Below, one piece after another: positions 43,274 to 51,489 of a DNA stretch of 64,000 nucleotides (the first letter of the stretch is position 1; each line of letters opens with the position of its first letter). The notes below the pieces were generated by a model. The model did not search any database and was not told the DNA's origin. It saw only the letters and a list, made by a program, of their open reading frames with translations. Source of the stretch: Pseudomonadota bacterium. GTDB lineage: Bacteria > Bdellovibrionota_B > Oligoflexia > Oligoflexales > CAIYRB01. The stretch spans positions 104,223-168,222 of the forward strand of contig JAPLFY010000040.1 of assembly GCA_026390435.1 (NCBI GenBank), in the 5' to 3' direction. Both the position numbers and the translations under genes were made by a program.

Positions 43274-43308
43274 TGGTCCACTAAAAGTGGTCCACTTTTA
43301 GTGGACCA
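43274..43308. promoter_or_regulatory. 35-bp perfect palindrome upstream of an ATPase gene
   Basis: The arms TGGTCCACTAAAAGTGG (43274-43290) and CCACTTTTAGTGGACCA (43292-43308) are perfectly inverted around one base. It lies 34 bp before the ATPase start and is probably an operator, perhaps for the ATPase's own C-terminal winged-helix region. Confidence 0.8.
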
Positions 43309-43342
43309 GCATAACAAACTGTAATTATGGTGAAGTTTTCAA

Positions 43343-44515
43343 ATGAGCGCCCTATTTCTATACGATCGCCTAATCGAAGCAAAGGATATCTGCAACTTCG
43401 TCGCCGAAATCGATCGGCTTAACGATCATCTGGAGCGCGGACGTTGTGTCCGCCTTTATGGCCGTCGTAATTTCGGAAAGACCTCAATCGTCAAAAACGT
43501 CGCTGCGAAGCGCTGGGAGGCAAGGGACCCTTCACGCCGCGTCGTTGTCTATGTCGATTTCTTCTCGATCGGAAACCTGGATGATATCTCGTTTGAACTA
43601 ACTAAGGCGTTCAATTCGGCCATCTCACGCAAGCGAAATCTCTTTGAGCGCGGTTTGGACTGGATGCGCGCTCTTAAGCGCGTGCGCCCAACTTGGCAAC
43701 CCCCAACTGCAGAAGGCGGTTTTGGCGAGTTCAGTATCCGCACGGAGTCCGGGCGCTCCGTCGTCGATTTTCAGGACGTAATCACCAACATTGGCAATCT
43801 CACCCGCGAAGGAGATTTGCGCTTTCTCATCATCTTCGATGAATTTCAGCAGATTGCTGCAATTCCCAAGGCCGATGCAAAGCTGCGCGAGAGTTTACAG
43901 ACCCTCGACAACGAGACACCAGTCGTCGTGCTGGGATCCAAGCAACATATGCTAGCTGAGATTTTCGATCGAAACAAAGCGCCCTTCGCTTCATGGGGAA
44001 CCACGATTGAGCTTAAGGAGATACCCTATGATGCATACCACGACTATATAGCGACGCGCCTCCGCACTGTTGGGAAATCTATCGATATCGAAGCATCTCG
44101 CCACTTGCAAAATTTGATGGACCGCATACCCGAAAGTATCAATCGTCTTTGCGATTTTCTTGCCGATCTCCCGGAAGTGACCAGGATAGACAACGTAAAT
44201 ATCGACAACGGATTGACTATATTACTTGACCAAACACTATCTATTTATTCACAGAGATACGTTAAGTTTACGGCCAGACAGCGGCTGGTTCTGTGCGCCC
44301 TCGCCCGACGTCATTATACAAGCAGCGTGCTAGCTGCTGACTTCGTAAATGAAGTTCAACAACTTTCCAAGTCGGGCATCGAAAAGATCGTGGCGAGAAT
44401 GCTGGACGATTCAGTGGTGGAGCGTGTCGCTGGTCCGGACGGCGAGTTGGCGTACGTTATCTCTGACCCTCTTTTTCGTATCTACATTCATCGGTACAAG
44501 ATTCTGCTCGATTAA
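43343..44515 (+). CDS. Archaeal-type/STAND-like ATPase with C-terminal winged helix
   Basis: This 390-residue P-loop ATPase has Walker A GRRNFGKTS, Walker B FLIIFDEFQ and sensor-like VVLGSKQHM. The last ~90 residues (YVKFTARQRLVLCALARRHY ... SGIEKIVARMLDDSVVERV) look like a winged helix. Such archaeal-type ATPases (PF01637-like) are common in accessory islands and often of unknown role. It stands alone, with a large palindrome upstream, in the TA-rich region; a TA-like or defence role is possible but not shown. Confidence 0.8.
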   Translation: MSALFLYDRLIEAKDICNFVAEIDRLNDHLERGRCVRLYGRRNFGKTSIVKNVAAKRWEARDPSRRVVVYVDFFSIGNLDDISFELTKAFNSAISRKRNLFERGLDWMRALKRVRPTWQPPTAEGGFGEFSIRTESGRSVVDFQDVITNIGNLTREGDLRFLIIFDEFQQIAAIPKADAKLRESLQTLDNETPVVVLGSKQHMLAEIFDRNKAPFASWGTTIELKEIPYDAYHDYIATRLRTVGKSIDIEASRHLQNLMDRIPESINRLCDFLADLPEVTRIDNVNIDNGLTILLDQTLSIYSQRYVKFTARQRLVLCALARRHYTSSVLAADFVNEVQQLSKSGIEKIVARMLDDSVVERVAGPDGELAYVISDPLFRIYIHRYKILLD

Positions 44516-44586
44516 GACTAGACATCTTATTTACCGTACACCTAACGACCATGTTGGGCCCCGATCGGGTACTAAAAATCGAAATA

Positions 44587-44652
44587 TTCTACTTTCCACC
44601 CCTTTCGGGTATAATAAATATATAATGTGAATTATTGTACCTGATCAGGTAC
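44587..44652 (+). promoter_or_regulatory. Promoter and palindromic operator of hipBST
   Basis: TTCTAC (44587-44592) and TATAAT (44610-44615) with 17-bp spacing form a plausible promoter; a second TATAAT is at 44621-44626. The perfect 16-bp palindrome GTACCTGATCAGGTAC (44637-44652) just before hipB is a likely HipB binding site. Confidence 0.65.
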
Positions 44653-44672
44653 GACAACCATGGAACATCCCG

Positions 44673-44915
44673 TTGGCAAAGAGAAAATCAGCGCAAATCG
44701 AAGCCGCCCTCGGACCGGTCGCCAAGTTTGTACGCAGTCGACGCGCTAAACTTGGCTACACCCAGGAGGAGTTAGCTCTTCGGGTAGGAGTTGGACTGCG
44801 CTTTATCCGCGAATTAGAGATCGGCAAACCTACTCTCAAAATGGACAAGGTGAATCAGGTCCTAAATTATTTCGGAGCCGAACTTGCTCCCCAGTCATTA
44901 CCACGCGAGCAATAG
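44673..44915 (+). CDS. hipB: HipB antitoxin/regulator (HTH)
   Basis: This 80-residue XRE-family DNA-binding protein has a helix-turn-helix in YTQEELALRVGVGLRFIREL followed by EIGKPTL. It starts with TTG; an ATG at 44660 is in another frame. First gene of a hipB-hipS-hipT operon. It should bind the palindrome immediately upstream. Confidence 0.88.
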   Translation: MAKRKSAQIEAALGPVAKFVRSRRAKLGYTQEELALRVGVGLRFIRELEIGKPTLKMDKVNQVLNYFGAELAPQSLPREQ

Positions 44916-44936
44916 CTCCATTCGAGAAGTGAACAG

Positions 44937-45269
44937 ATGCGCAAAGGCCATGTGTACATTGATGGGGAGAAAGTCGGCGACATCATCGAGACGATCGATG
45001 GGGATTTTACTTTCACTTATGACCAGCGTCACTTGCAGACTGAACATGCTCTAGCGGTAAGCCGCACCTTACCACTTAGGGCGGAGCCCTACCGCAGCCC
45101 TACACTGTTTCCCTTTTTTGATGGTCTAATTCCCGAGGGATGGTTACTAGATGTCGTCAGTCGCAACTGGAAGCTGGCTGTGACTGATCGCATGGGACTG
45201 CTACTTTCCTCCTGCGAGGACTGCATCGGCAATGTCAGTGTGCGACAAGCCACAGAGGTTAGCACTTGA
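44937..45269 (+). CDS. hipS: HipS antitoxin (HipA N-terminal subdomain)
   Basis: This 110-residue protein corresponds to the N-terminal subdomain 1 of HipA (HVYIDGEKVGDIIETIDGDF ... LFPFFDGLIPEGWLLD). In known HipBST systems this separate small protein is the antitoxin that neutralises the HipT kinase. It lies 21 bp after hipB, and its stop overlaps the hipT ATG by one base. Confidence 0.88.
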   Translation: MRKGHVYIDGEKVGDIIETIDGDFTFTYDQRHLQTEHALAVSRTLPLRAEPYRSPTLFPFFDGLIPEGWLLDVVSRNWKLAVTDRMGLLLSSCEDCIGNVSVRQATEVST

Positions 45270-46201
45270 TGAAATGTCTAAAATGTTGCCGCAATCTAGA
45301 TAAAGGTGATTTTCACTCATCTTGCGCGCAAGAAATATTTGGTCAAAAGATCCCGCCCCATCTCGACACGACTGAACATGAACTAGAAAAATTCACAGAA
45401 GTTCTTGTTACACGGCGCATCGCTGTAACTGGTGTACAGCGAAAACTATCGCTAGAGTTAACTGCAGCGTCACCGGATCGTTTCACTATCGTGGGAGCAC
45501 TCGGCGGAAATTATATTCTTAAGCCACCTAGCCACGAATATTCCGAGCTGCCAGAGAACGAGCACTTGACGATGAACCTAGCGCAAGTTTTTGGCTTAAA
45601 AACAGCGACACACAGCCTCATCCGCATGGCCGACGGAAAATTGGCCTACCTGACTAAAAGATTCGACAGAGCCGAGCATCGGAAAATCGCCGTCGAAGAT
45701 TTGTGCCAATTGTCAGAGGCCATGACCGAACAAAAATACCGAAGCTCACATGAGCGGGTTGCCAAACAGATCAAAAAACATTCGACCATACCAGGGGACG
45801 ATTTACTGCGGTACTTTGAATTGACGCTGTTTTGTTTTCTGACTGGTAACGCCGATATGCATTTGAAGAACTTCGCTATGATGCAAGATCAAGACGATTT
45901 TGTGCTGAGTCCGGCATATGACCTATTGTCGACTCGACTCATTCTTGCAGAATCTGTTGATCCGGAAGAGCTAGCACTGAGCCTTAACGGCAAGAAATCA
46001 AAATTATCGCGCACGGATTTCCTTGGGTTTGCGGAAAATATAGGACTCCTACGGCGAGTCGCCGAAGCGGTGATCGGCAGGTTCGCAAACACACAGGAAC
46101 AGGCTCAAGCGCTCATCAGCGCTAGTTTTCTTTCGACTAAGCTACAAAGAAAATACTCGGCGCTAATACAAGAGCGAATGGGACGCTTGGCTGAAGGCTG
46201 A
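45269..46201 (+). CDS. hipT: HipT serine/threonine kinase toxin
   Basis: This is about 310 residues, the kinase core of HipA. A zinc-ribbon-like N-terminus (CLKCCRNL ... HSSC) is followed by the Gly-rich loop ITGVQRKLSLEL, YILKPPS, and the catalytic region GNADMHLKNFAMM with the metal site SPAYDLLST. Known HipT enzymes phosphorylate tryptophanyl-tRNA synthetase and halt translation. The ATG at 45269 is preferred to a TTG one codon earlier. More HipA-like than the kinase at 40285. Confidence 0.9.
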   Translation: MKCLKCCRNLDKGDFHSSCAQEIFGQKIPPHLDTTEHELEKFTEVLVTRRIAVTGVQRKLSLELTAASPDRFTIVGALGGNYILKPPSHEYSELPENEHLTMNLAQVFGLKTATHSLIRMADGKLAYLTKRFDRAEHRKIAVEDLCQLSEAMTEQKYRSSHERVAKQIKKHSTIPGDDLLRYFELTLFCFLTGNADMHLKNFAMMQDQDDFVLSPAYDLLSTRLILAESVDPEELALSLNGKKSKLSRTDFLGFAENIGLLRRVAEAVIGRFANTQEQAQALISASFLSTKLQRKYSALIQERMGRLAEG

Positions 46202-46222
46202 GACTGAATTTGCGCGCAAACT

Positions 46223-46259
46223 AAAAGCCGCGTTCGCGGCCAATCAAATCACCACTTTT
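46223..46259 (+). repeat. Left copy of direct repeat flanking the DUF4143 ATPase
   Basis: AAAAGCCGCGTTCGC (46223-46237) and ACCACTTTT (46251-46259) recur, without the 13 bases between, at 47701-47725. The first part also forms a hairpin, GCCGCG-tt-CGCGGC (46227-46240), after hipT and may terminate that operon. Confidence 0.65.
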
Positions 46260-46269
46260 TGCGTTTCTA

Positions 46270-46321
46270 ATACCAAAATTACCCCTTAATATTGGTATGG
46301 GGCCCCCAATTTAGCCCCATA
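46270..46321. promoter_or_regulatory. Overlapping inverted repeats upstream of the DUF4143 ATPase
   Basis: ATACCAA (46270-46276) pairs with TTGGTAT (46292-46298), and TATGGGGC (46296-46303) pairs with GCCCCATA (46314-46321). The two overlap and could be alternative hairpins or operator sites in the promoter. Confidence 0.5.
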
Positions 46322-46337
46322 TTCTTGGAGTCATTCT

Positions 46338-47654
46338 ATGTATCTACCCAGGATGATTGATACATCTCTGGAATCTTGGGCCAATGCGTCAAGTCGGTGC
46401 CCATTGGTCCTACGAGGCGGTCGCCAGGTGGGAAAGACCGAGGCAATGATGGCCTTAGCGGCTCGCTTTGGAAACCATGCACTTGCTGACTTTGAACTTG
46501 CTCCTGAGCTGCGTAACATTTTTGCCGGAAACTTGAATCCTACCGCGATTATTCGAGATTTAGAGGCGTCTCTCAGCGTCCGTATTGAGGCGGGTCGGAC
46601 ACTTCTTATCCTTGATGAAATTCAGGAGTGCCCAAGGGCCATCCAGAGTCTGCGATACTTTAAGGAAAAACTTCCTGCACTGCATGTGATCGCAGCTGGG
46701 AGTCTTTTGGAGTTCGCCTTGGGCGAGATTTCGTTTCCGGTTGGGCGCGTCGACTACATGCATCTTTATCCTATGTCATTCGACGAATTTCTCACCGCAA
46801 CAGATCGCGCCATTTTGGTCGAACGAAGACCGCGTCGCACTGCATGGGATAATGCCTCTGAGTTATCACAGACCACAGCACAAGCTCTAAATGATGCGCT
46901 GCGAGAATATCTGGTGGTCGGCGGAATGCCCGAGGCTGTCGCTATTTATAAAAAGACGCGCTCTTTCCTCGAAGTTCAACGCATTCATGATCGGCTTATT
47001 CGTTCCTTTCGAGACGACATACCAAAGTACGCTAGCGGCGAACTCCAGCGTCGAAATGTGTCACAAGTATTTGCCGCAGTCGCTGCTGCAGTGGGCGAGC
47101 AGGTAACCTTCACAAAGTTAGTGGATGACGATTCGAAACGCACTAAGGCATCGCTGTTCTTGCTAGAAAAAGCGATGCTGCTTAGCATGGTTCATAGCAC
47201 CTCAGCAGCAGGACTGCCTCTCGGCGCATCGTCTGATCTAAAGACATTTAAACCCGTTTTCATTGATGTCGGCCTGATGCAGAGGCTATGTGGTCGTCAA
47301 GCCCGAGACATTATGGCTACAGATGATCTGGTCGCTAGCTTTAAAGGACAGATGGCGGAGCAATTCGTTGGACAAGAGTTGCTAGCATCAGGTCTTGGCA
47401 GCGAAGCCGGCCGCCTTTACTTTTGGGTGCGACAGGCGAAGGGCTCTGGGGCCGAGGTCGACTATCTCATCGTGAGAGATGGACAGGTAACACCGGTTGA
47501 GGTCAAAAGTGGATCCAGCGGACGTCTGCGTAGCTTGCATTTGCTGCTAAAGTCTTACGACAACATTAAAAGCAGTTTTTGCCTTCAATCACGCGACAAC
47601 TGTTCGACTTCGGACCAAATCACGTTTGTCCCACTGTACTTTGATCTTTCGTAG
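46338..47654 (+). CDS. AAA_14/DUF4143 ATPase
   Basis: This 438-residue ATPase has Walker A RGGRQVGKTE and Walker B LLILDEIQECP in the AAA_14 domain (about 1-150), a helical middle with YLVVGGMPEAV, and a C-terminal DUF4143 region ending in a nuclease-like GAEVDYLI ... VTPVEVKSG segment. These proteins are frequent in accessory DNA of bacteria and archaea with no settled function. GGAG precedes the ATG. The gene is framed by a direct repeat and has its own regulatory repeats, so it looks like a separate acquisition. Confidence 0.9.
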   Translation: MYLPRMIDTSLESWANASSRCPLVLRGGRQVGKTEAMMALAARFGNHALADFELAPELRNIFAGNLNPTAIIRDLEASLSVRIEAGRTLLILDEIQECPRAIQSLRYFKEKLPALHVIAAGSLLEFALGEISFPVGRVDYMHLYPMSFDEFLTATDRAILVERRPRRTAWDNASELSQTTAQALNDALREYLVVGGMPEAVAIYKKTRSFLEVQRIHDRLIRSFRDDIPKYASGELQRRNVSQVFAAVAAAVGEQVTFTKLVDDDSKRTKASLFLLEKAMLLSMVHSTSAAGLPLGASSDLKTFKPVFIDVGLMQRLCGRQARDIMATDDLVASFKGQMAEQFVGQELLASGLGSEAGRLYFWVRQAKGSGAEVDYLIVRDGQVTPVEVKSGSSGRLRSLHLLLKSYDNIKSSFCLQSRDNCSTSDQITFVPLYFDLS

Positions 47655-47700
47655 CAGTGGATAAGAAAAAGTAACGAAAATGGTCTGAATTACAGCTCAA

Positions 47701-47725
47701 AAAAGCCGCGTTCGCAACCACTTTT
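47701..47725 (+). repeat. Right copy of direct repeat flanking the DUF4143 ATPase
   Basis: AAAAGCCGCGTTCGC (47701-47715) and ACCACTTTT (47717-47725) match the left copy at 46223-46259. Confidence 0.65.
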
Positions 47726-47740
47726 GGCTCGAATCGCGGC
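47705..47740. terminator. Hairpin between convergent genes
   Basis: GCCGCG (47705-47710) pairs with CGCGGC (47735-47740), extended by TTCG/CGAA with one bulge. It is preceded by an A-run, so it could terminate the minus-strand gene at 47770-48426 and possibly also the ATPase transcript. Confidence 0.5.
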
Positions 47741-47769
47741 CTCGCATTAAAACCCATATCACCAATTTG

Positions 47770-48426
47770 TTAGCGATCTAGCACTGACCCAGCCTTTGGC
47801 AACCAGGTGTCGCCTTCCAATTTTTCCGGCGCAAAAAACACGGTTTTGGTTGGTTTAAAATTCGCGCCGTCCGCTTTGATTTTGACTTTCGTTCCCGCTT
47901 TTACGTCACCTACTTTGGAGTCATTAACCCGCGCAACGATCACGCCTGGCTGAACACTGATGACCGTCGCCTTAACTTCGCCGGCCTTAGGATAACGGTT
48001 GCCTGGATTAGCTCTGATGCCGCCCTCTGACGTTGAGCTTTCCAAAGCGATTTGCGCGTTTTGTGGCGCACGAATCTTAGTCTTCGCCACAGCAGCTAAG
48101 AATCCAGCTTCATCACCGGTATAAGTGACGGCCACCGACGTCGCCGACTGTTCCTTCACCTTAACACCCAGATTCGAGCTCAATTTAGTCTCAAGCGAAT
48201 CTTTAACAGCGCCTGCGCTGACGGCCACGCCTTTGCCGATCTCTTTAGATAGGTCGATGGTGAACTGGTATTCCCCGTCCTTTACCTTTTTCCACGACGT
48301 AGCTAAGCCAGCGGTCGGGGTGGCGCCATTTAGCTCGATTAAAGTCCGTACTTCAGCGACTGCGGTGGAAGCAAAGGCCGCTGTGACGAACGCCAACAAT
48401 GCTTTTCTCAACCCTAGAATCTTCAT
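47770..48426 (-). CDS. Secreted protein of unknown function
   Basis: This 218-residue protein has a signal peptide (MKILGLRKALLAFVTAAFAS, cleavage near AVA-EVR). The mature part is beta-rich, with a conserved-looking half near 130-200 (KAGEVKATVISVQPGVIVAR ... KAGTKVKIKAD). No Cys and no lipobox. Not recognised. It lies beside, but 55 bp from, the next minus-strand gene upstream and may share its transcript. Confidence 0.65.
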   Translation of the reverse strand: MKILGLRKALLAFVTAAFASTAVAEVRTLIELNGATPTAGLATSWKKVKDGEYQFTIDLSKEIGKGVAVSAGAVKDSLETKLSSNLGVKVKEQSATSVAVTYTGDEAGFLAAVAKTKIRAPQNAQIALESSTSEGGIRANPGNRYPKAGEVKATVISVQPGVIVARVNDSKVGDVKAGTKVKIKADGANFKPTKTVFFAPEKLEGDTWLPKAGSVLDR

Positions 48427-48481
48427 CTGTCAGACTCCTCTATCTCATGATTTATTTAAACACCATTACGGCACCTAGAAT

Positions 48482-48994
48482 TCAAGGAAACTCTGCGTAA
48501 TATACCGCCTTAAAACCGCTAGTCGTCAACTCCTGCGTCGTTTCAGGAGCCTCCACCGACTTGAGATCAACAATCACCTTCTTGCCCGACATCGCCTTGA
48601 GACCGCCTGGCACACTGAGGAGGCGCATTGATCTGCCATCATCAGTTGTAATCTGAAATACTCCGTCGTGCTGAGTCAAAGTACCAACGATGGCCTCTCG
48701 CCCTGCCGGAGTCTTGAGCACAGAAAATGAGCCTACGTCGAAACACTTGCTGCCGTTTTGCTCCCGCGTATTGCCCCAGACCTTAACGATCATACTTTCT
48801 AGCGCAATCAGCCGCTTTGCCTTGTCGCCAGGACAGAGATTAGTGCCGGAAAACTCGGTCTCCTTGGTAATCGCCACCTGCTTAGCTGCCGCAGTACCAG
48901 AAACTCGAACAAGCCCGTTTACCTGATCCGCGAACACCTGCTCACTCGTAGTCAAAACTGCTAACGCAAGAAGGACCCGATTAAGTCGCAACAT
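48482..48994 (-). CDS. Secreted protein, paralogue of the product of 50943-51479
   Basis: This is about 170 residues. The ATG at 48994 follows a perfect AAGGAG; the frame upstream overlaps the metallopeptidase gene. The signal peptide ends near EQVFADQ. The mature part shares VLKxxxGREAxxG, DGRxxxLxxVPxGLK and VxVDxKSxxxx with the protein encoded at 50943-51479. Two conserved Cys (LCPG, KCFD) probably form a disulphide. Function unknown; it follows the metallopeptidase gene by 10 bp. Confidence 0.7.
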   Translation of the reverse strand: MLRLNRVLLALAVLTTSEQVFADQVNGLVRVSGTAAAKQVAITKETEFSGTNLCPGDKAKRLIALESMIVKVWGNTREQNGSKCFDVGSFSVLKTPAGREAIVGTLTQHDGVFQITTDDGRSMRLLSVPGGLKAMSGKKVIVDLKSVEAPETTQELTTSGFKAVYYAEFP

Positions 48995-49004
48995 ATGTGC
49001 TCCT

Positions 49005-50837
49005 TTATTTAATGCGCACAATAGATGCAGCAATGTTCTCCGTCTCACCCCCGCAATCACACTGAAAGCTTAACTTCTCCGCAGGATTTGTGATGGTGTA
49101 GAGCAACGGTGCCGTCATGTAATAGCTCATCTGATTGGGCACGGCTGGACTGTTTTTGGGATTACCGTAGTCACTGTTGGGGTGCGTTGCCAGTTCAAGA
49201 TAGTTGTTAAAGCGCATACCGTAAGACTGAGCCGCGGTGCCCGTCAGATTAGTCACCACATTGCTTGGCTCTTGGACGGTATATTTGTTGGCGACTGTTG
49301 CACCCAAGTCGACATGGTCCACTGCTAGGGCGCCCAAGTAATTACCCATAGTCACCCACCAGTCGCCGCTAAAGTTAGCCGCAAGATTAGCCGGGCCTAT
49401 TGCAGTGGCGCTCTTAACGACATTCTTTACAAAAGTCAGCCCGCCGCCACCGCTAGGCTCTCCGTTAGCATCGAAGGTAACGCCACCCTTTTGGCTAGAA
49501 AGATAATATAGCAGCGTGTGCGAGGCGCTCCGAGCTAGCGGCGCACTCACACCGTCACCGTAATCATTACTCCCTACCAAGAATGGATTGGTCGCATCAG
49601 TGTATCCTTGCAGAAAAGGCACAGCCCAAAACTTAAAGCCATCGGCAGCATAGCCAAACAGGTCTTCCATAAAGTGCGCCAGACCCTCGTCAATCGACAC
49701 AGCCTCGGCATTAGACAAAGCTGTACCCGCTTGATTCAGACGGTAATAATGTAGAATCGCGTGCTGCACTTCATGTGCCATCACAGAGTAAAACTGCCCT
49801 TTAAGCACAGCAGTCTGACTACTCTCACCAAACGACCCGACCTTAGTGAAGTCGGAGGCTATATAGATAATCGGATAGCCAGCAGCCACAGATGTATAGG
49901 AAATGAAGGCACCGGCAAGATTAAGAGCGGTGCTTTGGTCCCAAACATCTTGGTCGCTCACATCAACAAACGCAAAGACAGGGCGAAATTTATAGGCACC
50001 TTTGGCCGCAAAGCTGTCGTTATAAATTGGCCCAGAATAAACTCTAAGGATCTTCGCGATAGCAGACTTAATCGCCTCCTTATCCGAGACTGTCACCGGA
50101 TTTGAGACGTAGGCAACACAGAACTTGTCCGATGGATCTGCATAGCTGTCGCTAACTGGCACACTGAGAGTATTGGCACCGTCTGCCTTTGGCACTTTCA
50201 ATGTGGTCGTTGGACATCCAGAATCGACCAACCCCAAAAATTGCTTCGGCTCATTTTTTTGCGGATTTTTTGCTAACTGGCGGTAAAAACCCTCAACGCT
50301 GGGCTTGTCGCTTCCAACTAGATTTTGTGCCTTAGGGATCTCGCCGTCGAGGTGACGCGCTAATTGCCAAAACCACTCTCCCTGATCACTGCCTTTGCTT
50401 GGATCAAAGCGGTTGGCGAGAGACCGCTTATCGTGATCCATTGCCAATCTGTGCTGCCAAGCGTTTTTATCGCCGACTTCAACGTCTGCAGAATTGCGCT
50501 TAAGCTGCAGCGCCGTGCCACCAGCAGCACGCACGTTGAAGGTGAAATTATGCGGCTTCAATGAGCCCGCGATCTTATTCAAGTTACCTAATACGAATGG
50601 GGCCACGATATATTGCTGACCAACAACCGCTGAAGAGAAATCCATGGTCACCGTATCCCCGGTAGATTTCACGACGCAGCCCTGGCCAGCAGCGCTATAG
50701 CTGCAATCGTTAGACTCAGTCGCGGGGACTCCGTCCTTTGATTTCTTGTCATGGCCACACGCGCCGGCACCAATAATCATGGCGGCAAAGACACCCGTAC
50801 GCATTACGACGCTCAACATAGGCGAGCTTAACAACAT
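49005..50837 (-). CDS. M30-like zinc metallopeptidase lipoprotein
   Basis: This 610-residue exported protein has a probable lipobox (IIGAGAC-GHDKK). The zinc motif HEVQH is at residues 355-359 with a following Glu in SIDEGLAHFMED near 382, resembling the hyicolysin (M30) group. N-terminal 60-300 is beta-rich and may be a prodomain or binding module. GGAGGG precedes the ATG. It sits between two paralogous small secreted proteins, which could be inhibitors, substrates or partners. Family is inferred from motif spacing. Confidence 0.75.
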   Translation of the reverse strand: MLLSSPMLSVVMRTGVFAAMIIGAGACGHDKKSKDGVPATESNDCSYSAAGQGCVVKSTGDTVTMDFSSAVVGQQYIVAPFVLGNLNKIAGSLKPHNFTFNVRAAGGTALQLKRNSADVEVGDKNAWQHRLAMDHDKRSLANRFDPSKGSDQGEWFWQLARHLDGEIPKAQNLVGSDKPSVEGFYRQLAKNPQKNEPKQFLGLVDSGCPTTTLKVPKADGANTLSVPVSDSYADPSDKFCVAYVSNPVTVSDKEAIKSAIAKILRVYSGPIYNDSFAAKGAYKFRPVFAFVDVSDQDVWDQSTALNLAGAFISYTSVAAGYPIIYIASDFTKVGSFGESSQTAVLKGQFYSVMAHEVQHAILHYYRLNQAGTALSNAEAVSIDEGLAHFMEDLFGYAADGFKFWAVPFLQGYTDATNPFLVGSNDYGDGVSAPLARSASHTLLYYLSSQKGGVTFDANGEPSGGGGLTFVKNVVKSATAIGPANLAANFSGDWWVTMGNYLGALAVDHVDLGATVANKYTVQEPSNVVTNLTGTAAQSYGMRFNNYLELATHPNSDYGNPKNSPAVPNQMSYYMTAPLLYTITNPAEKLSFQCDCGGETENIAASIVRIK

Positions 50838-50942
50838 AAATCGGCCCTCCAGAGGAATCAGAGCCTTATTGTCTCTCGCCCATGGACAATAAATCCAGCG
50901 ACTTCATGCTTTAAGCGAGAAAGGCTTGGAGCTCCGTGCCGT

Positions 50943-51479
50943 TCAGGGGAGAGACCGATAGGAGACGACAACTTTAGTTGCCTCAGCTGCTTGACGGCTG
51001 GCGATGGACTTGACATCGACCATGACGTTGAGCCCAAGTAGGCTCTTCAGCCCGTCAGGCACTTCCTGAAGGACCAATCGTCGACCGTCTGCGCTCTCAA
51101 TCACGTATCCAGCCCCAGATCGCGACAGCAGGCCAGTTACCGCCTCTCTGCCACTACTAGCTTTTAACACTGTGTAGTCACTAGCATCGAAGCACTCTTT
51201 CTCTCCGGACTTCGTCGTCTGCCATTCACCGGTCACTCGCACAATTAAATCGGTCAAATGCCGGATACGCTGTTCCGTAGCAGAGCCACAGATCCGTGTT
51301 CCTTCTTTTTTATCACCGGTAGAAACGCCGGAAGAAACTCCTGAAAAGACTCCTGGAGACACGAAGGTGACTGATTTCAAGGCAGAACCTTTGATCTGTA
51401 CCGTACCTTCGACAGCTTCCCCCAAGGCCAAGCCCTCATATGCCAACAAGCCAAGCAACAAAAGAAGCCGAAAGATCAT
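50943..51479 (-). CDS. Secreted protein, paralogue of the product of 48482-48994
   Basis: This is about 178 residues. The ATG at 51479 has AGGAAC upstream; the longer frame overlaps the lipoprotein gene before it. The signal peptide is MIFRLLLLLGLLAYEGLALG. The mature part shares GREAVTGLL, DGRRLVLQEVPDGLKSLLG and VMVDVKS with the other paralogue, and two matching Cys. A short Gly/Ser repeat (SGVSSGVSTG) is inserted near residue 47. Confidence 0.7.
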   Translation of the reverse strand: MIFRLLLLLGLLAYEGLALGEAVEGTVQIKGSALKSVTFVSPGVFSGVSSGVSTGDKKEGTRICGSATEQRIRHLTDLIVRVTGEWQTTKSGEKECFDASDYTVLKASSGREAVTGLLSRSGAGYVIESADGRRLVLQEVPDGLKSLLGLNVMVDVKSIASRQAAEATKVVVSYRSLP

Positions 51480-51489
51480 GTACCGTTCC

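Noticed and set aside
44538-44550. Inverted 13-base match (ACACCTAACGACC) to bases 41997-42009 as a further island repeat
   Set aside because: Exact matches of 13 bases are expected by chance several times in a region of this size, and the match does not extend into the repeat core.
35060-47654. Island as a prophage because of the tail-fibre-like S74 gene
   Set aside because: No capsid, terminase, portal, tail tube, lysis or integrase genes are present. S74 domains also occur in non-phage surface proteins.
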